DNA of 6,979 nucleotides from Thermoplasmata archaeon (GTDB lineage Archaea > Thermoplasmatota > Thermoplasmata > Thermoplasmatales > Thermoplasmataceae): assembly GCA_021797225.1 (NCBI GenBank), contig JAKAAE010000087.1:1-6979 (forward strand), written 5' to 3'. The translations under genes were made by a program, and so were the position numbers. This document shows positions 1-4,936 of the stretch, one piece after another. The notes beneath the pieces were generated by a model. It saw only the letters and a list, made by a program, of their open reading frames with translations, made no database searches and was not told the DNA's origin. How positions within the stretch are numbered: the first letter of the stretch is position 1; each line of letters begins with the position of its first letter.

Positions 1-198
1 TCCCGGCACCTTAAATGGCCTTCCCCTGCTGTTATAATTGTTTTCCTCTAATAGTTCCCTCCATCTATTGAATACACTGTTATCCAGAAAATCATTCATG
101 GCAGTTACATACCTTTCTGAATAACCCCTCATGTAGCTGTAGTATCCATATCTTCTTATATCCCTGTTTGATCCAAAAGTGACTGGTTTTGGTGTCAT
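1..198 (-). CDS. IS5/IS4-type transposase, N-terminal part (partial at window edge)
   Basis: This minus-strand reading frame starts with ATG at 198-196 and stays open for 66 codons to the left edge, so only the N-terminus is visible. The protein begins MTPKPVTFGSNRDIRRYGYY and carries WRELLEENN (residues 46-54) followed by RGRPFKVP (58-65). A Trp-x2-Leu stretch followed by a G-R-P-F/Y-x-x-P box is the usual N-terminal layout of IS5/IS4-like DDE transposases, including many in Thermoplasmatales. The catalytic DDE residues would lie outside the window, so the identification rests on this N-terminal pattern alone. The gene points away from gmhA, and the element end should lie somewhere in 199-382. 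Whether the transposase is intact cannot be told. Confidence 0.6.
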   Translation of the reverse strand, partial: MTPKPVTFGSNRDIRRYGYYSYMRGYSERYVTAMNDFLDNSVFNRWRELLEENNYNSRGRPFKVPG

Positions 199-210
199 AA
201 AAAACCAATC

Positions 211-240
211 AATTCCCTGTATTTAACCGTACAGGGGATT
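211..240. repeat. Inverted repeat upstream of the transposase start
   Basis: AATTCCCTGTA (211-221) and TACAGGGGATT (230-240) form an 11-base stem with one T/G mismatch around the 8-base loop TTTAACCG. It lies 13-42 bases upstream of the transposase ATG, in its leader or promoter region. It could be a structure or protein-binding site inside the insertion sequence. It is not itself the pair of terminal repeats, which would be separated by the whole element. Confidence 0.6.
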
Positions 241-244
241 TACA

Positions 245-273
245 TTCAATTGAAATTCATGGCAAAATGAATT
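245..273. repeat. Two further adjoining palindromes between transposase and gmhA
   Basis: TTCAATTGAA (245-254) is a perfect 10-base palindrome. Next to it, AATTCAT (254-260) and ATGAATT (267-273) form a perfect 7-base stem around GGCAAA. With the 211-240 hairpin this makes three dyad symmetries in about 63 bases. They lie between two divergent genes and are either part of the insertion-sequence end or operator-like sites. Part of the symmetry is expected by chance in AT-rich DNA. Confidence 0.4.
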
Positions 274-348
274 GTGCAACTGACTTAATACGTCATAAAT
301 ATTTTTAATGTAAAATATTGTTGTTCTCTGCTTTAGGTCAATGAAAAC

Positions 349-358
349 AATATATTTA
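349..358 (+). promoter_or_regulatory. TATA box for gmhA
   Basis: AATATATTTA is centred about 29 bases before the gmhA ATG at 383. In archaea this places the transcription start at or just before the start codon, and there is no Shine-Dalgarno sequence in front of the ATG. The gene is therefore probably read from a leaderless transcript. Confidence 0.55.
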
Positions 359-382
359 AGAATATTTTAATATTTACTGATA

Positions 383-931
383 ATGGATCTTGAAGCTTAC
401 AAACAGGAAGGCATTATAGCCAGGAAAAATATAGATGATAATCTGATACGGAAAATAGCAGGTGGAATTGTAAATTCCTTTAATAAGAATGGAAAGCTGA
501 TAGTATTCGGCAATGGAGGTTCTGCTGCAGATTCACAGCATTTTGTTGCTGAACTCACAGGCCATTTTACCAAGGAGAGGAAACCGCTGCCGGCACTGGC
601 TCTTACAACAAACACATCAGCACTAACCGCAATAGGAAACGATTATTCATATAAGGAAATATTTTCAAGGCAGGTAAGGGCATTGTGCAATAGCAATGAT
701 TACGTTGTAGGAATAAGCACATCAGGAAATTCGGAGAATGTTATATTAGCTCTTGAAGATGCCAATAAAATAGGTGCCTACACACTTGGTTTCACCGGTA
801 AAACAGGAGGAAAACTTAATGGAATGTGCAGGGAGGTTTTCCATGCAGATACAGATACCACATCAGTAATACAGGAGGTGCACATAACAGCAATCCATAT
901 GATATGTGCATTGATCGATGAAAAGTACTGA
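383..931 (+). CDS. gmhA: Phosphoheptose isomerase (sedoheptulose-7-phosphate isomerase), SIS domain
   Basis: The enzyme converts D-sedoheptulose 7-phosphate to D-glycero-D-manno-heptose 7-phosphate in the cytoplasm, the first step toward nucleotide-activated heptose. The 182 residues match the family's usual 180-200 and form one SIS domain. Visible motifs are GNGGSAADSQHF (43-54) for phosphosugar binding, Glu57 in AELTG (equivalent of E. coli catalytic Glu65), STSGNS (112-117), and IQEVHITAIH (163-172), whose His172 matches E. coli His180. The start is supported by the TATA spacing. hddA follows 39 bases downstream on the same strand and encodes the next enzyme of the pathway. An adjacent transposase suggests a mobile neighbourhood, but the gene itself looks intact. 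A different SIS sugar isomerase is possible; the hddA neighbour favours gmhA. Confidence 0.9.
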   Translation: MDLEAYKQEGIIARKNIDDNLIRKIAGGIVNSFNKNGKLIVFGNGGSAADSQHFVAELTGHFTKERKPLPALALTTNTSALTAIGNDYSYKEIFSRQVRALCNSNDYVVGISTSGNSENVILALEDANKIGAYTLGFTGKTGGKLNGMCREVFHADTDTTSVIQEVHITAIHMICALIDEKY

Positions 932-944
932 CCAAGGATAGTTT

Positions 945-954
945 TTTATAAATA
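945..954 (+). promoter_or_regulatory. TATA box for hddA
   Basis: TTTATAAATA follows a T run in the 39-base gap between gmhA and hddA and is centred about 22 bases before the hddA ATG; the T run just before it would give the usual 25-26. The gap has no Shine-Dalgarno site, so hddA may have its own leaderless transcript besides any read-through from gmhA. The preceding T run (942-947) could also help end the gmhA transcript. Confidence 0.5.
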
Positions 955-970
955 TTTCCATTATCCTGTT

Positions 971-1939
971 ATGATCATAACAAAGACCCCGTTGCGGATA
1001 GGTCTCGTGGGAGGCAGCACCGATATACCGGAATATTACCGTAAATACGGCGGTTTGCTTGTTTCCGCTGCCATAAACAAGTACATATATATAATTGTAA
1101 ATAAGAAATTCGATCATAAAATCAGGGTATCATATTCAAAGACAGAAATAGTTGATACAGTTGATGAAATTAAGCATCCCAGCGTGAGGGAGGCAATGAA
1201 ATTACTGGATATAGATGGTGGAATTGAGATTCTGAGCGTTTCAGATATACCATCAACAGGAACCGGGCTTGGTTCAAGCTCCACATTTCTGGTTGGCCTT
1301 CTTAATGCCCTGCACGCATATAAATCAGAATTTGCTAGCAGGAATAAACTTGCAGAGGAAGCAATTGAAATCGAGAGAAATATACTGAGGGAGCCAGGTG
1401 GAATGCAGGACCAGTACATGGCTTCCTTTGGTGGCATCAACATGCTCAAATTCAACGAGAACGATTCCGTGTATGTAAATCCGGTTACCCTTGATCACGA
1501 CAAGCTTGAAAAGCTAAGGGAAAACATGGTATTGCTATATACAGGAATAGACCATAATTCTGGTGAGCTGCATCAGAATATAAGAAAGGAAATATCATCA
1601 CATCTGGATGAATATGAAAAGATGAAGGGTTATTCACAGGATTTTTACCATTATTTATTCGATATGGACATTGAAAAACTCGGAAAAACACTGAACCAGA
1701 ACTGGATATGCAAGAAATCACTGTATGAGAAAATATCCACACCCACCATTGATGATTATTATTCCAGAGCAATGGAACTTGGAGCCTATGGTGGGAATCT
1801 CATAGGTGCAGGTGGTGGTGGATTCCTTGTATTCATTACAGATAGCTGGAAGAAAAGGAAACTCGACGACCTCGGACTCAGAAATATTGATTTCGATTTT
1901 GATTTTGAGGGTTCCAGGATAATTTATTTTTCTGAATAA
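971..1939 (+). CDS. hddA: D-glycero-D-manno-heptose 7-phosphate kinase, GHMP family
   Basis: This sugar kinase would phosphorylate D-glycero-D-manno-heptose 7-phosphate at C1, using ATP, to give the 1,7-bisphosphate. The three GHMP motifs are in order: motif 1 TPLRIGLVGGSTDIPEY (6-22), the ATP-binding motif 2 PSTGTGLGSSST (94-105), and motif 3 GGNLIGAGGGGFLVF (274-288). GGMQDQY (143-149) supplies Asp147, the position of the catalytic Asp in galactokinase-like members. The length (322 residues) and the opening ITKTPLRI-GG-TD fit the HddA subgroup rather than galactokinase or mevalonate kinase, and the adjacent gmhA supports this. HddA is classically the alpha-anomer kinase leading to GDP-heptose, whereas the ADP-heptose route uses the unrelated HldE. 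A fucokinase-like or other GHMP sugar kinase is the main alternative. Confidence 0.85.
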   Translation: MIITKTPLRIGLVGGSTDIPEYYRKYGGLLVSAAINKYIYIIVNKKFDHKIRVSYSKTEIVDTVDEIKHPSVREAMKLLDIDGGIEILSVSDIPSTGTGLGSSSTFLVGLLNALHAYKSEFASRNKLAEEAIEIERNILREPGGMQDQYMASFGGINMLKFNENDSVYVNPVTLDHDKLEKLRENMVLLYTGIDHNSGELHQNIRKEISSHLDEYEKMKGYSQDFYHYLFDMDIEKLGKTLNQNWICKKSLYEKISTPTIDDYYSRAMELGAYGGNLIGAGGGGFLVFITDSWKKRKLDDLGLRNIDFDFDFEGSRIIYFSE

Positions 1940-1958
1940 ATTTTGACTTTCTTTCTAT
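1938..1958 (+). terminator. Possible T-rich terminator after hddA
   Basis: Immediately after the hddA stop codon the plus strand is pyrimidine-rich, with T runs at 1941-1944, 1948-1950 and 1952-1954. Archaeal RNA polymerase can stop at such U-rich stretches without a hairpin. A small inverted repeat, ATGGA-GG-TCCAT, follows at 1967-1978. Evidence is composition only. Confidence 0.3.
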
Positions 1959-2018
1959 CCTGATGCATGGAGGTCCATAGTTTCAAGGTTAAAGGTACAA
2001 TCGATTTTAGTAGTTAGA

Positions 2019-2036
2019 ATAAAATAGGAGGAAGGT
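2019..2036 (+). promoter_or_regulatory. TATA-like box and purine-rich stretch before the HEPN-like gene
   Basis: ATAAAATA (2019-2026) is centred about 26 bases before the ATG at 2048, the spacing expected for a leaderless transcript. It runs directly into AGGAGGAAGGT (2026-2036), which contains a perfect GGAGG, the strongest Shine-Dalgarno-like sequence in the window. Its spacing is poor: 16 bases from GGAGG to the ATG and 11 from AAGGT. If transcription starts near 2048 the GGAGG is not in the mRNA. If it starts further upstream, the gene has a leader with a distant ribosome site. The sequence does not decide between them. Confidence 0.4.
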
Positions 2037-2047
2037 ATAGAATAATT

Positions 2048-2839
2048 ATGTATTCGGAATATATTATGGAGCAGGTTTTTGATTTCTTTCAGTATCCTGA
2101 GAGCTATGACCGGGCGATGATCAATGCCTCACTTCAAAGGATCACCTGTACAAACGACAATCTAATTTATAATAATAAAAGGGTTGAACCAGAACTAAAA
2201 TGTACCAAGCAGAATTGCCTGGGATTTTTTCTTGCTAATATTCCGGCAATGATCGTTAATTCCACAGAATTTAGAGATGAACTTCCAGCCAAACTGGAAA
2301 AGCTTCGAAAAGATACTCTGGAACTTATAAATCTTGGAAAGTTCAATGAACTGGCGACACTTGATCTATATCTTCTGTTAGAAATGGCCATGCGCTGTGC
2401 GTATTCTATATGGCTGGGAAATAGAATTTATATCTCAAAATATGGAAATGATGACATAGTTCTGGAGAATTATGATTATAGGAGACTCAAACTTTATATA
2501 AGGCTAAATGGTCTGGGTAGATCCGATATTTACGTTAACGGTGAACCATTTCCCGGGTCAGAAAATTCATTATTACGATGGGCCACCAAATTCGTAGATC
2601 GGCCAACAGGGCTTATGTTCAGACTATCACTGAATATACGGAACCTTCTTGCACATGGGGAAAATGAATGGTCTCTGTATCCCGTTGCTGAAAGTGCTAA
2701 AATAGCAGCATCAACTGCAGCCAAGCTATTATCAGAAATAGAGCCAGGGAAAATTACCAGAAACCGGGGTACGCACAATTCTGATAAAATTCGTACCCAG
2801 AAAAAATACAATGGATTCACAAGCAGAAGGAATTACTGA
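2048..2839 (+). CDS. Unrecognised protein with HEPN-like R-x4-H motif
   Basis: I do not recognise a specific family for this 263-residue protein. It is predicted cytoplasmic, with no signal peptide or convincing membrane segment. The middle holds a long amphipathic helix (about 102-123, DLYLLLEMAMRCAYSIWL). Further on is IRNLLAHGE (197-205), where Arg198 and His203 form the R-x4-H signature of HEPN all-alpha domains; HEPN proteins are often metal-independent ribonucleases in toxin-antitoxin, abortive-infection and CRISPR systems. The N-terminal part has three cysteines (34, 52, 57). The C-terminal 30 residues are strongly basic and probably disordered, which could help RNA binding. No antitoxin or nucleotidyltransferase partner is next to it: upstream is hddA and downstream is a convergent small gene 4 bases away. 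The HEPN call is an inference from one motif and its helical setting. Confidence 0.6.
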   Translation: MYSEYIMEQVFDFFQYPESYDRAMINASLQRITCTNDNLIYNNKRVEPELKCTKQNCLGFFLANIPAMIVNSTEFRDELPAKLEKLRKDTLELINLGKFNELATLDLYLLLEMAMRCAYSIWLGNRIYISKYGNDDIVLENYDYRRLKLYIRLNGLGRSDIYVNGEPFPGSENSLLRWATKFVDRPTGLMFRLSLNIRNLLAHGENEWSLYPVAESAKIAASTAAKLLSEIEPGKITRNRGTHNSDKIRTQKKYNGFTSRRNY

Positions 2840-2843
2840 TATC

Positions 2844-3113
2844 CTACTGTCTTTGTTTAACTATAAAATTCAGTTTTCTGTAATCTTTGTAAACGGCGAT
2901 ACAGCATACATCTGTATAATTTATTGAAAACACCATCGAATCTATACTGTATATTTTGAGGACCCCATTGTTGACTGTTAACATATTTACGCCAGAATAT
3001 ACTGAATCATTAATATATATGTCATAAAAGCCCTTTAAAATATATATTCTGTTAACTGTATTTATAAATTTAGAGTAAATAAATTGATCAAGGGCCTGTT
3101 CAATATCACACAT
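2844..3113 (-). CDS. Small unrecognised protein, probably all-beta after an N-terminal helix
   Basis: This 89-residue minus-strand frame starts with ATG at 3113 and ends with TAG at 2846-2844. A TATA box (TTTATATC, 3142-3135) is centred 25-26 bases before the ATG, strong support for a leaderless gene. Codon use (AGA for Arg, ATA for Ile) is like the neighbours. The protein has an amphipathic start (about 3-20) and then alternating hydrophobic stretches typical of beta strands, for example NRIYILKGFYDIYIN (21-35), NGVLKIYSID (49-58) and CCIAVYKDYRKLNFIV (70-85). It has no signal peptide or recognised motif, and two adjacent cysteines (70-71). It lies 44 bases after folD on the same strand and converges on the HEPN-like gene. 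Function unknown. Confidence 0.55.
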   Translation of the reverse strand: MCDIEQALDQFIYSKFINTVNRIYILKGFYDIYINDSVYSGVNMLTVNNGVLKIYSIDSMVFSINYTDVCCIAVYKDYRKLNFIVKQRQ

Positions 3114-3134
3114 ACAAAAAGAAATAAAGAGTTA

Positions 3135-3142
3135 GATATAAA
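3135..3142 (-). promoter_or_regulatory. TATA box for the 89-residue gene
   Basis: On the minus strand TTTATATC lies 22-29 bases upstream of the ATG at 3113, the canonical archaeal spacing for a start of transcription at the start codon. It sits in the short gap after folD, so the small gene can be expressed independently. Confidence 0.5.
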
Positions 3143-3157
3143 CGTTTGTTTAATAAA

Positions 3158-4000
3158 TCATTTTTTATTTTCAAGCTGGTATTTCAATCCGTTGACAAAA
3201 TTTTCAAATATATCTGTTGCTGTAACTATCCCTATACCGCCCGGAACAGGAGTGATATTTATTATATATTTTTCCAGTACAGAAAAATTAGCATCACCGG
3301 TAATTTCTCTTCCGGAATAGTTAATCCCGACATCTATCACTGTAGAATCTGGTTTAACATAATCTTTATCAAGGAATCCAGAAATCCCTACGGCAACAAT
3401 CACTATATCACTTTCCCTTGAAATTTTTCTGATATCCGGAGTTTTGCTATGACATAGTGTTACTGTATAATCTCTGTTAAGAAGCAGCATTGAAAGCGGA
3501 CGCCCGACAACCGGAGACCTGTTAATTATACAAACAATTTTACCAGGTACTTTATAATATTCAATAATATCTATCACTGCCCTCGCTGTTGCAGGAGCGA
3601 TCATCTCATTTTTCATGGACAGATTTCCTTGATTATATGGGGTCATTCCATCTGAATCTTTGTAAAAGCTTATGTTATTAACCGTATTATAAAAATTCAG
3701 GCCTGGTGGTAATGGTGATTCTATCATTATCCCATGTATATCATCTCTTCTGTTGAACGTTCTGACGTAGTCTATAAGACTTTTCTGATCTATTGAAGAG
3801 AAATTTTTTAATTCAACCTCTACTCCAAGCTTATCTCCACGTTTAATTTTTGAATTGGCATAGATAGTACTGGCAGGATCGTTTCCGATCTGAATCAGCT
3901 GAAGCTTTGGTGTTATCTTATATTTATCTCTTATGGCATCAATTTCTGACCTGATCTTTAGCATTTTTTTATTTGCAACTATTTTTCCGTCCAACAACAT
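3158..4000 (-). CDS. folD: Methylenetetrahydrofolate dehydrogenase / methenyltetrahydrofolate cyclohydrolase
   Basis: FolD interconverts methylene-, methenyl- and 10-formyl-tetrahydrofolate using NAD(P), feeding one-carbon units to purine synthesis. The 280 residues (from ATG 4000) show YANSK (47-51) with catalytic Lys51, YKDSDG (113-118) with the conserved second Asp (117), the nucleotide-site segment NRSPVVGRPLS (160-170), and PVPGGIG (251-257). The whole reads like the Thermoplasma acidophilum enzyme as I recall it. The Gln in the usual V-Q-L-P-L loop, important for cyclohydrolase activity in the human enzyme, is Glu94 here (ESPLP). A GTG at 4009 is in frame, but AAGGTG (4012-4007) looks like a Shine-Dalgarno site 6 bases before the ATG at 4000, so I prefer the ATG. 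folD diverges from the ahpD-like operon. Confidence 0.93.
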   Translation of the reverse strand: MLLDGKIVANKKMLKIRSEIDAIRDKYKITPKLQLIQIGNDPASTIYANSKIKRGDKLGVEVELKNFSSIDQKSLIDYVRTFNRRDDIHGIMIESPLPPGLNFYNTVNNISFYKDSDGMTPYNQGNLSMKNEMIAPATARAVIDIIEYYKVPGKIVCIINRSPVVGRPLSMLLLNRDYTVTLCHSKTPDIRKISRESDIVIVAVGISGFLDKDYVKPDSTVIDVGINYSGREITGDANFSVLEKYIINITPVPGGIGIVTATDIFENFVNGLKYQLENKK

Positions 4001-4006
4001 ATTCAG

Positions 4007-4012
4007 CACCTT
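4007..4012 (-). promoter_or_regulatory. Shine-Dalgarno site that decides the folD start
   Basis: On the minus strand AAGGTG is followed by a 6-base spacer and ATG at 4000. It overlaps the alternative GTG start codon (4009-4007), which argues that the GTG is part of the ribosome site rather than the start. A transcript with a leader is then needed; a TATA-like GCATAAAC around 4059-4052 could give one of about 30 bases. A weaker TTTTATGA at 4026-4019 is the alternative. Confidence 0.45.
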
Positions 4013-4171
4013 CTTGTATCATAAAATGCATTGTCTTAGATTTTACGTACTGTTTATGCATCTATGTACTTTATCCTGAATCTATTGACGCAAATCAATC
4101 TATCGAAAAATGGTACATTATTTATTTTATAACTCATATTTAATATGTCATTATTGAATTCCTTATTTTTA

Positions 4172-4354
4172 TTATGTAATTGTACAGCCATTTACCTCTA
4201 AAAATATTCTCTTTAATGCCTTTGATGTGTTAATGTTTAGTTTATCACTGTCTATCTTTGTTTTAATAATCACTGCTGGCTGGTACTTTCCTCTCTCTTT
4301 AGTTTTGTTTACCTTATCTTTTATTATGTTATTCTTTACTTTTATCCTGTTCAT
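4172..4354 (-). CDS. Possible 60-residue lysine-rich protein, unrecognised
   Basis: A 60-codon minus-strand frame with ATG at 4354 and TAA at 4174-4172 fills part of the long gap upstream of folD. Its codons look plausible for this genome (AGG/AGA for Arg, mixed AAA/AAG for Lys). The N-terminal 25 residues are very basic (MNRIKVKNNIIKDKV...), and the rest could form a strand (PAVIIKTKI, 26-34) and a helix (SKALKRIFLEV, 44-54). The promoter is weak: CTTTAATG is centred about 26 bases before the ATG, and a better TTATAATA is too close. No family is recognised. It may be a real small gene or a chance frame in AT-rich spacer DNA. Confidence 0.3.
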   Translation of the reverse strand: MNRIKVKNNIIKDKVNKTKERGKYQPAVIIKTKIDSDKLNINTSKALKRIFLEVNGCTIT

Positions 4355-4566
4355 TTATTAGTTCTATTATAACATCATTAAAGCTTTCCCTTGGAGTGTT
4401 TTAATTTATTTAATCTATCTATGGTTTTACCATGAACTATTATATTTGTAACCCCATAATATGTATATTTATTTAAAATTCATTCAGGATCAGTACACCA
4501 TTTTCCCTGTTCAATATAAAATTAACAGTGAAACTCCACAAAATACCTATAATAACATTACCCTAA

Positions 4567-4578
4567 TATATATAATAA
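4567..4578 (+). promoter_or_regulatory. TATA box that decides the start of the ahpD-like gene
   Basis: TATATATAATAA is centred about 26 bases before the ATG at 4598 and only about 17 before the in-frame TTG at 4589. The spacing fits a leaderless transcript beginning at the ATG and argues against the TTG start. It probably also drives the overlapping methyltransferase gene. Confidence 0.6.
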
Positions 4579-4597
4579 GTATGAGCTGTTGATAAAT

Positions 4598-4936
4598 ATG
4601 GACGCTAATAAAAAATTACAAGAAGTCAACAGGATAATAGTAGAATCTAATAAGGATAACAAAGAATTTACAAGCTCATTTATGAATTTCATGGGCATAA
4701 CCATGAATTCCGGAGCCCTTGACACTAAAACAAAAGAATTATTGGCCCTTGCTCTGGGAATTGCGGCCAGATGTGAATGGTGCATTTCATATCATGTTAA
4801 TGAAGCATTTAAGGCAGGTGCAACTAAAAACGAGCTTATGGAAGTGGGCTATGTAACCGTATTAATGTATGGCTCACAGGCACTTATGGAAATGAACAGC
4901 TTAGTTGATGCAATAAACCAGTTTGAAAAACAATGA
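4598..4936 (+). CDS. Carboxymuconolactone decarboxylase / AhpD-like protein
   Basis: This 112-residue helical protein belongs to the CMD/AhpD-like fold. The diagnostic stretch is RCEWCISYHVNEAFKAGAT (58-76), with Cys59 and Cys62 as a C-x2-C redox pair and His66 three residues later, followed by the family's AGATKNELMEV helix start. Members with this C-x2-C-x3-H pattern act as alkylhydroperoxidase-type thiol reductases, while others are decarboxylases; the two cysteines favour a peroxidase/reductase role, but the substrate is unknown. Such proteins are usually small cytoplasmic oligomers. TTG at 4589 would add three residues, but TATA spacing supports ATG 4598. The stop overlaps the next gene's start (ATGA), so the two are probably translated from one mRNA. 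An acid- and metal-exposed organism would plausibly need peroxide defence, but that is inference. Confidence 0.8.
   Translation: MDANKKLQEVNRIIVESNKDNKEFTSSFMNFMGITMNSGALDTKTKELLALALGIAARCEWCISYHVNEAFKAGATKNELMEVGYVTVLMYGSQALMEMNSLVDAINQFEKQ

Larger units (their letters stand above)
4001..4597. other. Long divergent intergenic region between folD and the ahpD-like gene
   Basis: Nearly 600 bases separate the two divergent start codons, far more than other gaps here. The region holds the folD promoter side, the doubtful 60-codon frame at 4172-4354, and the ahpD-like promoter at its right end. Two short dyads are visible: CATATT-T-AATATG (4135-4147) and ATGGT-TTT-ACCAT (4421-4433). Bases 4355-4560 contain no credible gene, tRNA or repeat array. 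The sequence is very AT-rich and could also contain an unannotated RNA or remnants of decayed genes. Confidence 0.5.

Noticed and set aside
1114..1455. Open frame on the minus strand inside hddA
   Set aside because: It is antisense to a gene with clear GHMP motifs, has no promoter or recognisable domain, and arises from the codon pattern of hddA.
1967..1978. ATGGA-GG-TCCAT inverted repeat between hddA and the HEPN-like gene as an operator
   Set aside because: It has a 5-base stem and a single occurrence. It sits upstream of the TATA-like box but has no repeated partner, so there is no support beyond chance symmetry.
3084..3421. Plus-strand open frames across the start of the 89-residue gene and the folD 3' end
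   Set aside because: They are antisense to folD, whose motifs are unambiguous, and their proteins have no recognisable pattern.
4421..4433. Hairpin ATGGT-TTT-ACCAT as a possible terminator
   Set aside because: The stem is only 5 bases, no gene ends nearby, and no T run follows directly.
4589..4597. TTG as the start of the ahpD-like gene
   Set aside because: It lies only about 17 bases from the TATA box centre, while ATG 4598 lies at the expected 26.
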